A DNA stretch of 64,000 nucleotides from Bacillota bacterium (GTDB taxonomy: Bacteria; Bacillota; Bacilli; Paenibacillales; NBRC-103111): contig JAEWGW010000040.1 of the NCBI GenBank assembly GCA_023388055.1, forward strand, positions 160,081 through 224,080, given 5' to 3'. Below are positions 1-7,257 of the stretch, one piece after another. The notes below the pieces were generated by a model. It searched no databases. It saw only the letters and a list, made by a program, of their open reading frames with translations, and was not told the origin of the DNA. A program made the translations under genes and the position numbers. Within the stretch, counting starts at the first letter, position 1; each line of letters starts with the position of its first letter.

Positions 1-717
1 TTCGGGGCGTTTGAAGGAACGGAAACGGGTGGGAGCAGCCAGGCTCACATCCCCTTCGGACATGGCGACGGCAAACCGGAGTACATCTGTTGCCGTTTTG
101 AAATACCGTTGGATTAGGTTGATCTGTACCCGTTCATGCTTCAGCAGCGCACCAACCGCAAAGGCCACATTTTCCTTGGAGGGAATCTCTTCAGGCAGAA
201 TGGCTTCCAGATCTTCTACATGGGCAATGGCCCACTCAATCCCCTCCTTATCGCTTTCGGAGATAGAGCCGTTGGCCTGGATCAAACGCCGGATCAAACG
301 GGCAAAGTCCGCATCGTCACCAAGCTCAATCACCTTCAGATCAACCCGCTCCAGCAGGGGAAGCCGCGGTTTGGCCTCACCCGCCGGAAGGGCCAGAGTC
401 AGATAATGCAGGATGGCATTGATATACAGTTCGATATCGTCCTCTTCCATAACCTGATCCGGAAATTGCGGATACATCGGCTTATAGGCCACATGAGCGC
501 CAACAATGTTTCTTAATTCTTTCACTAAAGCGGTATAGACCGCTGTAAATTCACCTTTGGAAAGCGTCCGGAATACGTCCATCAGCTCCTTGGAAAAGGT
601 GTAGCCCAAGGACTCCACGTTCTTCATCGCCGTGGCCAGGCAAGACTCCGGGAGCCTGCTTTGACCCGGATGGACAGTGAGCTTCCCCGTTTTTCTCAGA
701 TAGATGGAATGGTTCAT
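1..717 (-). CDS. Conserved hypothetical protein downstream of rtcB (3' end outside window)
   Basis: An open minus-strand frame runs from ATG at 717 off the left edge, giving 239 residues of the N-terminal part. A strong AAGGAGG site lies at 728-734. The product begins MNHSIYLRKTGKLTVHP and is rich in predicted helices (for example NAILHYLTLAL and TATDVLRFAVAMSEGDVSL), with no signal peptide or membrane segment, so it is probably a cytoplasmic helical-repeat protein. I recall similar proteins beside rtcB genes but cannot name a family. It is co-directional with rtcB and follows it by about 320 bases, so a link to RNA repair or Ro/TROVE-like RNA handling is inference. Only part of the protein is visible, so its C-terminal domains are unknown. 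Confidence 0.75.
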   Translation of the reverse strand, partial: MNHSIYLRKTGKLTVHPGQSRLPESCLATAMKNVESLGYTFSKELMDVFRTLSKGEFTAVYTALVKELRNIVGAHVAYKPMYPQFPDQVMEEDDIELYINAILHYLTLALPAGEAKPRLPLLERVDLKVIELGDDADFARLIRRLIQANGSISESDKEGIEWAIAHVEDLEAILPEEIPSKENVAFAVGALLKHERVQINLIQRYFKTATDVLRFAVAMSEGDVSLAAPTRFRSFKRPE

Positions 718-1040
718 ATTTCGGAAACCTCCTTGTTTCAATGGATTAAACATGGCCGGGAAACCCGCATCTCTAGAGCTCTAATGGGTGTAGAAGGAAG
801 AAACGCGATAGCCCGGCCATGCTGTTTCAGGAAACCAGCCACCCTAATATCATACCAGTGATGGGGAGAAGGAAGGATGGCTATAGCCTGATAGACCCTA
901 TTGTGCCATGCTTCAGCGCAAGCGAACAGGGTGAAAGTATGGCGACCGAGGATAAACGCCTGTCGGCGTCCTTTCGCGCCAGGCGTTTGTCAAGAAGTCG
1001 AACGGCTTCTCCGATATATACTTTCTGAGACTTTTTCAAA
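718..1040 (-). ncRNA. Structured non-coding region between rtcB and its neighbour (candidate RNA)
   Basis: No convincing gene is present in this 323-base gap, but it is full of inverted repeats. GAAAGTAT (933-940) pairs with ATACTTTC (1018-1025). Inside them, GATAAACGCCTG (951-962) pairs with CAGGCGTTTGTC (980-991), and AGAAG/CTTCT (993-1010) forms a small arm whose loop contains TTCGA on the minus strand. Towards the downstream gene, CATGGCCGGG (750-759) pairs with CCCGGCCATG (812-821). Neither end has a U-tract typical of a simple terminator. Bacterial Y-like RNAs are known beside Ro/RtcB genes, so an RNA processed from the rtcB transcript is possible. The assignment is inference. Confidence 0.4.
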
Positions 1041-2459
1041 TCAGACACCCTTCACCACGGCCAAGGGCTTGCACTTGGCCACCACTTGGGCCAGTCCGGC
1101 GCCGACCACGCTTTCGATAATTTGATCCACATCCTTATACGCCTGAGGCGATTCATCCACGAGAGACTCCAGGGACTTGTGATTCACCACCACCTCATCC
1201 TCTGTTCCGATCTTCAAGGCGGCGGAGAAGGCATCCACGGTAATCAGCTTTTTGGTTTGGCTGCGGGAACGGATACGGCCAGCCCCATGGCAGATGGAAT
1301 AGAAATTCTCCTTGCCGCCAGGTGCCCCCACCATAATATAGGAGGAGGACCCCATGGAGCCGGGGATCAGGGCAGGGTGCCCGGTTTCCAGATACGGCTC
1401 CGGGTTATCCGGGTGGTTGGCGGGCAAAGCGCGGGTTGCCCCTTTCCGGTGGACAAAATAAGACTCCCCCTCATGCTCCTCCTGCCACGCATAGTTATGC
1501 ATCAGATCATAGAGCACACTCATTTCGAATTTGGAGCCGAATACTTCCTTCCCTGCTTCCCGGACCGCGTAAGCGATCAGGTGGCGGTTGGCCACCGCAT
1601 AGTTCAGGGCGGAATACAGCAGGCTTACATAATTCCGCCCCTCCTGGTGGGCCAGAGGTGCAAACAGCAGGTTGGGATCAGCAGTGCCCAGACCTTCCTT
1701 ATGCATCATTTTCTTCATCAGGCTGCCGCAGTATTGGCTCACCGACCCTCCCCAGTTGCGGGAGCCGGAGTGGATCATCACTGCCACCTGACCGTCGAAG
1801 AGTCCCCAGGCCTCCGCAATCTCCCGCATCGGTTCGGCAATCTCGATGGACTGGATCTCCACGAAGTGATTCCCATTCCCCAAGGTCCCCAGCTGCCGGT
1901 GGGACCGGTGCCAGACCCGCTCGGGAAACAAGTTCAACGCTTCCTCATCCACAGCAAATTTACTCTGCTCCACATGGGTGAGGGAACGGCTTTTGCGGGG
2001 CGTGTAGCCATCGGGCAGATATTTCTTCGGCAGTCCGTGAAGCCCCTTCAGAACCACATGCTCCAGCCGGATATCCGAGAAGTGCCCCCGGACATGGTCC
2101 TCCACCGGCAGCAGCTTCTCAATCGCCTTCACCAGCTTGCGGCGGAGCTTCACATCCTTTACCTCGTCCTTGTGCAGATTGGTCAGATGCACCCGCATGC
2201 CGCAGCCAATGTCGCTGCCCACAATAGACGGGGACACATAGCCGTCGGCCGTCCGCCACACGGCAGTGGTGCCGATGCAGGTTCCCACGCCCACATGCAC
2301 GTCCGGGGTATAGCTCATATAGACCTGATTGGGAATCTGCAGGTTGTTATTGGCCATTTCAAACACTTTGTAATTCAGCTCCGCAAACAGGGAATCCCCT
2401 GCATACACATGCACATCTCCTGCGGGAAGCTGTACCTTCCGGTAATAGCTGGTATCCAT
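1041..2459 (-). CDS. rtcB: RtcB-type RNA-splicing ligase
   Basis: This 472-residue protein matches the RtcB family, which joins RNA 2',3'-cyclic phosphate or 3'-phosphate ends to 5'-OH ends using GTP and Mn2+. Visible signatures are GSDIGCGMRVHL (metal-binding Cys), GNGNHFVEIQ, HSGSRNWG, and near the C-terminus ICHGAGRIRSR, whose His is the expected guanylylation site. The start at 2459 was chosen because AGAGGAAAG precedes it at suitable spacing and MDTSYYRK begins the conserved region. Upstream in-frame codons run into the leader terminator. The leader carries a mini-ORF and two terminators, described separately. In bacteria RtcB repairs tRNA or rRNA damage and often sits with RNA-binding partners. 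Confidence 0.95.
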   Translation of the reverse strand: MDTSYYRKVQLPAGDVHVYAGDSLFAELNYKVFEMANNNLQIPNQVYMSYTPDVHVGVGTCIGTTAVWRTADGYVSPSIVGSDIGCGMRVHLTNLHKDEVKDVKLRRKLVKAIEKLLPVEDHVRGHFSDIRLEHVVLKGLHGLPKKYLPDGYTPRKSRSLTHVEQSKFAVDEEALNLFPERVWHRSHRQLGTLGNGNHFVEIQSIEIAEPMREIAEAWGLFDGQVAVMIHSGSRNWGGSVSQYCGSLMKKMMHKEGLGTADPNLLFAPLAHQEGRNYVSLLYSALNYAVANRHLIAYAVREAGKEVFGSKFEMSVLYDLMHNYAWQEEHEGESYFVHRKGATRALPANHPDNPEPYLETGHPALIPGSMGSSSYIMVGAPGGKENFYSICHGAGRIRSRSQTKKLITVDAFSAALKIGTEDEVVVNHKSLESLVDESPQAYKDVDQIIESVVGAGLAQVVAKCKPLAVVKGV

Positions 2460-2497
2460 ATATTCATTCTTTCCTCTCATTAGTAGGGTAAAAAAGC

Positions 2498-2529
2498 ACA
2501 AAAAAACCACAGACCATCATGGCCTGTGG
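2498..2529 (-). terminator. Terminator in the rtcB leader (proximal)
   Basis: On the minus strand the stem CCACAGGCC/GGTCTGTGG (2507-2529) is followed by seven U residues (2500-2506). It lies about 40 bases upstream of the rtcB start, between the promoter and the gene, so transcription must pass it to express rtcB. That placement suggests conditional termination. Confidence 0.75.
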
Positions 2530-2558
2530 CTGTACATACATAGGGATATAGGAACGGT

Positions 2559-2599
2559 AAAAAAACAGGTCCTATTATCTCGTACTGCTCCGAGAGACC
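2559..2599 (-). terminator. Hairpin with U-tract overlapping the leader ORF stop
   Basis: On the minus strand GGTC plus TCTCG pair with CGAGA plus GACC across 2568-2599, followed by UG and seven U residues (2559-2565). The leader ORF stop codon (2575-2577) lies in the internal loop of the descending arm, so a translating or stalled ribosome would disturb the hairpin. Confidence 0.55.
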
Positions 2600-2652
2600 G
2601 ATGGCAGGAATCGCCTATTCAATTGGTGTGCAGAACGTTGAATGCCGGTCAT
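2575..2652 (-). CDS. 25-codon Arg/Ser-rich leader peptide upstream of rtcB
   Basis: An ATG at 2652 (an in-frame ATG also at 2658) is preceded by AAAGGAG (2662-2668) and opens a 25-codon frame ending with TAA at 2575-2577. Five of the 25 residues are Arg, each with a different codon (CGT, AGG, CGA, CGG, AGA), and five are Ser. The frame lies between a good sigma-A promoter and two terminator-like hairpins, the first of which overlaps its last codons. This is the classic layout of a translational attenuator. The peptide probably has no function of its own. No known leader family is claimed. Confidence 0.5.
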   Translation of the reverse strand: MTGIQRSAHQLNRRFLPSVSRSSTR

Positions 2653-2684
2653 GCTCATCGACTCCTTTCGTGTGAATTAGTTGC

Positions 2685-2714
2685 ATCATACTATCTCCCG
2701 TTGGTTTACGTCAA
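2685..2714 (-). promoter_or_regulatory. Sigma-A promoter of the rtcB leader
   Basis: On the minus strand TTGACG (2709-2714) and TATGAT (2685-2690) are separated by 18 bases. Transcription would start near 2678, just before the ribosome site of the leader ORF. Confidence 0.65.
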
Positions 2715-2861
2715 TGGGCCGCGGCGGGAGAAAATGGATATAGCCATTTTTACCGCTGCAAATCCTGACTATACCGGAATGCAGATGGTACGGTATACTA
2801 AAATATGGTCTGATTGGTCAGAATTATGTATTCTATTATTCTATTTCTAGCGGAGGTCAGT

Positions 2862-4373
2862 ATGGGAAAAACGCTACGGGCATTGGGCTGGTTGATTCTT
2901 ATTATTATTGCGCTGCAGGGGATTCCGGCATATGTACACGGTGCAGAGAATGTGTCCGTTAAGAAGGTGGAAATCGGCCCCAACACCAATCTAATTCTTT
3001 TGCAGGATGGCCGGCTGGTATTTGACCGCAAGGAAGGGCTTCTGGATTCGGAGGATATGCACTACACCTACATAACCAACAATGAAGGGGAAACCGGCTG
3101 GAAGGACGTGGCCTCCAATGGAAGCTCGGTATATGCCATTAAGGAGGATGGCACCATGTGGGCCACAGGGTTTAATGATGTGGGCCAGTTAGGCGCAGGT
3201 GATACGGTGAGCCGCGAAGCGTTTACCCAGATCGGCAAAGGCCAAAACTGGAAAACCGTGTCCAGCAATTATGGTCATGCCGTTGCCCTTACAGAGAGCG
3301 GCACCCTGTGGGCCTGGGGCTTCAACAGCTCTGGGCAGTTGGGCGACGGTACCCAGACCAACCGTTCCGTCCCTACCCGCATCGGGCGTGACTCGGACTG
3401 GAAGGAGGTTTTTGCCGCAAGCTACCACACCATGGCCGTGAAGCAGGACGGCAGTGTCTGGGCATGGGGAGCATCAACAGCACTTCGACTGAATATGGAT
3501 ACCGGCAAAAATATCACCAAACCCGTTCAGATTTTCGATACCCTGGATTACCGGAAAATCTCTGTGGGCAATGTCCATACGCTGGTCATTCTGGCGGACG
3601 GGACCCTGTGGGGCTGGGGGTTAAACCAAAGCGGGCAGCTGGGAACAGATGCATTTGAGGAATCCCTTTTCGAAAATATAAGCAGTGACCACTGGCTGGA
3701 TATCTCTGCATCGGATGATTCCAGCTACGCCATTAAGGCTGATGGTACCTTGTGGTCCATCAGGAAAGGCTTTACGCTCCTGTCCAACGATACGGACTGG
3801 GCCGCCCTGACCCATGGACCGGATAGCGACGGCGCAGGGGGAAATGTACACGCCGTCAAAACCAGCGGCAAGCTTTACTCCCTGAGGTACTCTACGGTTA
3901 AGGAGAAAACGGCCTTTAATAAGGCGTTCGGGCTGGATTATGTGTGGGCGGACACCAACCCGGTTACCATCAAGACGGGTCTGAAGAAAAGTGTAGTGGA
4001 GGCCTGCCTGATAAACGGGGAGAACTATGTGAAGCTGCGGGATCTGGCTGCCCTGATGAACGGCTCAGAGAAGCAATTCCATATCGGCTGGGATGAGACC
4101 CGGAATACGGTGACCGTATCGCCCCATACAGCCTATGTATCCGTAGGCGGAGAGCTTCCTGCGGCAGGGCCGCAGGCTAGGAAGAAGGCGATTCCCAGCG
4201 AAGCCAAATTACTGGTCTCCGGTGAAGAAGCAGCACTGTCTGCTTACCACATAGACGGCAATAACTATTACCGGCTGCGGGATATAGCCCAAGCCCTGGA
4301 CTTTAACGTCACCTGGGACGCCGCCAACAACGCCATCGTTGCGGATCCCAAATCCTCGTATATTCCGGAATAA
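2862..4373 (+). CDS. Secreted RCC1-repeat protein with C-terminal copper-amine-oxidase-like domain
   Basis: The start at 2862 follows GGAGG at 2852-2856 and gives 503 residues with a clear signal peptide (hydrophobic LGWLILIIIALQG, then VHGAE). The middle carries at least four RCC1/alpha-tubulin-suppressor blades, recognised by repeats such as DGTMWATGFNDVGQLG, SGTLWAWGFNSSGQLG and DGTLWGWGLNQSGQLG. The last 130 residues hold two CuAO_N-type motifs, NYVKLRDLAALMN and NYYRLRDIAQALDFNVTWD, common in Paenibacillus secreted proteins. The protein is probably wall-associated or secreted; its ligand is unknown. It is transcribed divergently from rtcB. A second RCC1 protein is encoded at 57596-58741. 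Confidence 0.85.
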   Translation: MGKTLRALGWLILIIIALQGIPAYVHGAENVSVKKVEIGPNTNLILLQDGRLVFDRKEGLLDSEDMHYTYITNNEGETGWKDVASNGSSVYAIKEDGTMWATGFNDVGQLGAGDTVSREAFTQIGKGQNWKTVSSNYGHAVALTESGTLWAWGFNSSGQLGDGTQTNRSVPTRIGRDSDWKEVFAASYHTMAVKQDGSVWAWGASTALRLNMDTGKNITKPVQIFDTLDYRKISVGNVHTLVILADGTLWGWGLNQSGQLGTDAFEESLFENISSDHWLDISASDDSSYAIKADGTLWSIRKGFTLLSNDTDWAALTHGPDSDGAGGNVHAVKTSGKLYSLRYSTVKEKTAFNKAFGLDYVWADTNPVTIKTGLKKSVVEACLINGENYVKLRDLAALMNGSEKQFHIGWDETRNTVTVSPHTAYVSVGGELPAAGPQARKKAIPSEAKLLVSGEEAALSAYHIDGNNYYRLRDIAQALDFNVTWDAANNAIVADPKSSYIPE

Positions 4374-4383
4374 CGATTTCATG

Positions 4384-4422
4384 CGAAAAAAGCTGGTGCG
4401 GATTGTCGCGCCAGCTTTTTTG
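4384..4422. terminator. Bidirectional terminator
   Basis: AAAAAAGCTGG and CCAGCTTTTTT flank a short loop between two convergent genes, so it can serve both the RCC1 gene and the Gfo/Idh gene. Confidence 0.85.
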
Positions 4423-4430
4423 CATACACA

Positions 4431-5435
4431 TCAGCAAGTTTCCGGAGGGCCTGCCTTGGCATAGATCGCCAATGCCAGCTCCGTGGACAACGCCGCGGCT
4501 TCACCGGATATAAACGGTTCCCGCTCTTCAGCGATAGCACCGAGAAAATCCTCCAGCAAATCCACAAACAGCTCATCGTTAGGCTTGGCTGTTGGCCATT
4601 CCGGCTTCTCCTCACCGGGAACATGGAACCCGAGTATCCCCCCGTAGTCCGCCTTTATACTTCCCCGTGTGCCTGTAATCTCCACATATTCCTTTTTCAA
4701 CCCGGTGCTGGCGGTAGAGGCCTCGATCATCCCAACGGCCCCGTTCCCGTAACGGACTACGGCATAACCATGATCCTCCGTCTCAATGTCATGGTACACC
4801 CGGAAGGTTCTGGCTGTTTGCACCTCCCGGTATCCGCCCGCCAGCCACAGCACCATATCCAACAGATGACTGCCCTGCTGCATGAAGGGCCCTCCGCCGT
4901 CCAGCTCCCAGGTGCCATGCCAGGAATCATAATACTCCTTGGGCCGGAAATGCTTGATTACCGCATCCACCACCAAAATCCGCCCCAGCTTGCCGGAGTC
5001 GATCCAGTTCTTCAGCTCCCGGATATGGGGAATGAAGCGCCGCATATAGGACACGCCCAGCCGGACATTGTGGTCGCGGCAGCTTTGTACCATTTCTCTC
5101 TGTCGTTCCGGCGAGATATCCAGGGGCTTTTCGCAGAGACAGTGCAGGCCCAGGCGGGAGGCCTCCATCACCCCTTCGTAATGGAGGGCATTGGGGGTGC
5201 AGATAACGGCAGCTGTTGCTCCGGAACGCTCCGCCACATCGGCAATGGAGGTCCCATAGACAGAAATACCGTGTTTCTCTGCAAACACCCGGCATTTCTC
5301 CGCATTCCTGCCCACAACTCCCACAAGCTTCACCCGCTCCGGAACACGGTCAATGGCAGCCACATATTTTTCGCTGATATTGCCATGGCCGATTAACACG
5401 ATGCGTTGAACGGTTACCACCTCACTCTTGTTCAC
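4431..5435 (-). CDS. Gfo/Idh/MocA-family NAD(P)-dependent oxidoreductase
   Basis: A 334-residue cytoplasmic protein with an N-terminal Rossmann motif (IVLIGHGNISEKY) and the family signature CEKPLD, whose Lys is the usual catalytic residue. It ends in the characteristic alpha/beta domain with GGGPFMQQGSHLLDM. Members oxidise or reduce sugars, inositols or related ring compounds; the substrate cannot be told here. GTG at 5435 is chosen because GGAGG lies six bases upstream. It overlaps the last codons of the carbonic anhydrase gene by 14 bases, so the two are probably translationally coupled, although no metabolic link is obvious. Confidence 0.88.
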   Translation of the reverse strand: MNKSEVVTVQRIVLIGHGNISEKYVAAIDRVPERVKLVGVVGRNAEKCRVFAEKHGISVYGTSIADVAERSGATAAVICTPNALHYEGVMEASRLGLHCLCEKPLDISPERQREMVQSCRDHNVRLGVSYMRRFIPHIRELKNWIDSGKLGRILVVDAVIKHFRPKEYYDSWHGTWELDGGGPFMQQGSHLLDMVLWLAGGYREVQTARTFRVYHDIETEDHGYAVVRYGNGAVGMIEASTASTGLKKEYVEITGTRGSIKADYGGILGFHVPGEEKPEWPTAKPNDELFVDLLEDFLGAIAEEREPFISGEAAALSTELALAIYAKAGPPETC

Positions 5436-5991
5436 GATAATCCTCCACAATAATGTCCAGCTTGCCTGTTTCCGAATCCATCACACAGCCATGCACAGGC
5501 ACAGATTTGGGGAAAAGCGGATGCCTGCGGATCATACGAACGCTGTGCATCACACCATCCTCTGCTTTGGCGAAGCCGCGCAGGAATTTTTCCATGCGGA
5601 TGCCGGAATGCTCCAGGGTTTCGATAACCAGGGGATCGATTCCGAATTCCACGAACTTCTCCACGATACTCCCCGGGTCAATCTCCGTCATCCCGCAGCC
5701 GTGGTGGCCGATGACGATGATTTCCCGCGCTCCCAATTCGTATACCGCCACCAGAATACTCCGCATGGCGCTCCCGAAGGGCTGGGTCAGGATAGCCCCG
5801 GCATTTTTGATAAACTTGGCATCGCCGTTTTTGATCCCTAAGGCCTTGGGCAGCAGCTCCATCAGCCTCGTATCCATACAGGTCAGAATGGCCACCTTTT
5901 TGTCCGGGTACTTATCCGTCAAGTACGCCTCATACTGCTTCTCTTGGACAAACTGCCGGTTAAACTCTGCCATACCAGGCAAGATCGACAT
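5422..5991 (-). CDS. Beta-class carbonic anhydrase
   Basis: A 189-residue protein of the short beta-carbonic anhydrase group. The zinc and active-site residues are visible: Cys38-x-Asp40-x-Arg42 in TCMDTR, and His96-x2-Cys99 in GHHGCG. It interconverts CO2 and bicarbonate in the cytoplasm. ATG at 5991 has AAAGG nine bases upstream; an in-frame GTG nine bases earlier abuts that site and is less likely. It is the first gene of a pair with the Gfo/Idh gene. Confidence 0.9.
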   Translation of the reverse strand: MSILPGMAEFNRQFVQEKQYEAYLTDKYPDKKVAILTCMDTRLMELLPKALGIKNGDAKFIKNAGAILTQPFGSAMRSILVAVYELGAREIIVIGHHGCGMTEIDPGSIVEKFVEFGIDPLVIETLEHSGIRMEKFLRGFAKAEDGVMHSVRMIRRHPLFPKSVPVHGCVMDSETGKLDIIVEDYREQE

Positions 5992-6097
5992 GGTGCTCAC
6001 CCTTTACATTTTTATTTTTCATTTTCGCACTCCCGGATGCTCCTGTCCACTGCGGGACATATCACGGCCCGGACCTTTTCGAAAAAATGGATTCTTG

Positions 6098-6106
6098 CAT
6101 ACGTTA
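6098..6106 (+). promoter_or_regulatory. Possible mother-cell sigma -10 element (CATACGTTA)
   Basis: The sequence fits the CATAnnnTA -10 pattern of sporulation factors sigma-E and sigma-K, about 70 bases upstream of the Ena-like gene. No convincing -35 element is visible, so this is only a hint. Confidence 0.25.
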
Positions 6107-6174
6107 CTTGTCCGTGTCCGTTCTCTTAGTAGCTTCATAGACTACAGTATCAAAGCAAGAAGGGAGGAAAACAC

Positions 6175-6453
6175 ATGGCCATTCAATTAGTATTCCCCTA
6201 CAACCAAGCTGCCGGCGTTGGCCAAGGCTACTATGTGGCCCAGGATCCTCTGGGTACCAAGGGTGTCGTAACCGTAGCCAGCACAGCAGGTGCGGTCACC
6301 TTGGTCATTACCCGTTACAATGCTCCCACCTTCCAATTTACCGTCCCCGCCGGTTCCACATTCTCTGTGAGCATTGGCAATGTGCAAACCATCGGCCTGC
6401 TGGCCCTGGGCGCACCGGTCACAGGCACTCTGTATTATCTAATCGAGCCGTAA
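6175..6453 (+). CDS. Small beta-rich Ena-like (DUF3992-like) protein
   Basis: A 92-residue protein without signal peptide or Cys, preceded by GGGAGG at a good distance. Its pattern of alternating beta strands (VTVASTAGAVTLVITRY, FQFTVPAGSTFSVSIGN) ending in a TGTLYYLI strand resembles the single beta-sandwich of the DUF3992 family, which includes endospore appendage (Ena) subunits. Ena subunits normally carry N-terminal Cys used for cross-linking, and these are absent here, so a spore-surface role is only inference. The gene stands alone with its own terminator. Confidence 0.6.
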   Translation: MAIQLVFPYNQAAGVGQGYYVAQDPLGTKGVVTVASTAGAVTLVITRYNAPTFQFTVPAGSTFSVSIGNVQTIGLLALGAPVTGTLYYLIEP

Positions 6454-6472
6454 GCAATGCTCCAGGAAGCTC

Positions 6473-6513
6473 AAAGAACCACCACCCTCGGTAAGGAGGA
6501 CGGTGGTTCTTTT
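6473..6513. terminator. Bidirectional terminator
   Basis: AAAGAACCACC pairs with GGTGGTTCTTT between the convergent Ena-like gene and mazF. Confidence 0.85.
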
Positions 6514-6535
6514 CCATATATAACGGCAGAATGAT

Positions 6536-6871
6536 TTATGCCAAAATCGACCGGACATTCCGCAAAACAGCCCCCAGAAATTCCGATTCAGCAGCTGCAT
6601 GGCCGACAATCTTTACTTTCCTTTTTCGAACATCCAGACTTTTAAATTGATCTGTTAACACGACTCCCGTAAAAGGAAGCCCTACTGGGATCGGTACTTC
6701 AAACGGATAGTCTTTAACTTGGTTCGTAATCGGACAAACCACAGCAAATCCCGTCATTTCGTTAAACTCTGTGTCTGAGAGGACAATGGCCGGACGGCGG
6801 CCAGCCTGTTCCCGTCCAGCCTGGGGATCGAAATCAAGCCAAACCAAGTCGCCGCGCGCTGGTATACTCAA
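6536..6871 (-). CDS. mazF: MazF/PemK-family endoribonuclease toxin
   Basis: A 111-residue protein with the MazF fold signatures GDLVWLDFDPQAGREQAGRRPAIVLS and CPITNQ, and the conserved TDQFKSLD strand. MazF toxins cleave mRNA at short motifs and are neutralised by MazE. The ATG overlaps the antitoxin stop codon by four bases, giving translational coupling. Length and gene order are normal for the family. Confidence 0.93.
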   Translation of the reverse strand: MSIPARGDLVWLDFDPQAGREQAGRRPAIVLSDTEFNEMTGFAVVCPITNQVKDYPFEVPIPVGLPFTGVVLTDQFKSLDVRKRKVKIVGHAAAESEFLGAVLRNVRSILA

Positions 6872-7143
6872 ATAAGTTCGTCTCCTTCAATGCCCAAATC
6901 GATTTCTTCATGGCGGGGTGAATCGGCTTTAATCTGCGATAGGAGTGTTTTCAAATGGCTCCGCAATTCCTCACCTGACTCCTCCGGAGCTTGCAAGGGT
7001 CGAAGCAGGATATGGTTCTCTGGTGTAAGAACGATCTCCATTTCCATTCCCTCCTCGAGATTCATCCGCTTTAAAAACTGGTTTGGAATGCGAATCCCGC
7101 TGCTGTTGCCCCATCGGCTAAGGGTAACTGTCGTCATCAGCAT
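6868..7143 (-). CDS. mazE: MazE-family antitoxin (AbrB-like DNA-binding)
   Basis: A 91-residue protein whose N-terminus has the swapped-hairpin AbrB/MazE motif (LSRWGNSSGIRIP) followed by an acidic C-terminal tail that would wrap the toxin. ATG at 7143 is chosen because GAGG lies seven bases upstream; an in-frame ATG six bases later is possible. It precedes mazF in a two-gene operon and is expected to autoregulate it. Confidence 0.9.
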   Translation of the reverse strand: MLMTTVTLSRWGNSSGIRIPNQFLKRMNLEEGMEMEIVLTPENHILLRPLQAPEESGEELRSHLKTLLSQIKADSPRHEEIDLGIEGDELI

Positions 7144-7257
7144 CCTGCCCCCTCTTGGTTTATACCCCAATTTTATCACAACCCTCCACCATTGTATATC
7201 CATATGATATACATTATGCAGAAAGATTATACTTGTGCCACCTGCAGGCCAGCTCCA

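Noticed and set aside
992..1010. tRNA gene suggested by the TTCGA arm
   Set aside because: The loop is eight bases and the surrounding sequence does not form D-arm, anticodon arm or acceptor stem of a tRNA.
1086..2483. Long plus-strand open frame opposite rtcB
   Set aside because: No ribosome site or recognisable domain; it is the antisense shadow of the conserved rtcB gene.
2530..2700. T-box or other known riboswitch in the rtcB leader
   Set aside because: No AGGGTGGAACCGCG-like T-box sequence or other known aptamer core is visible; a leader ORF explains the layout better.
2764..2799. Promoter for the RCC1 gene using TATACT
   Set aside because: No acceptable -35 element at 16-18 bases.
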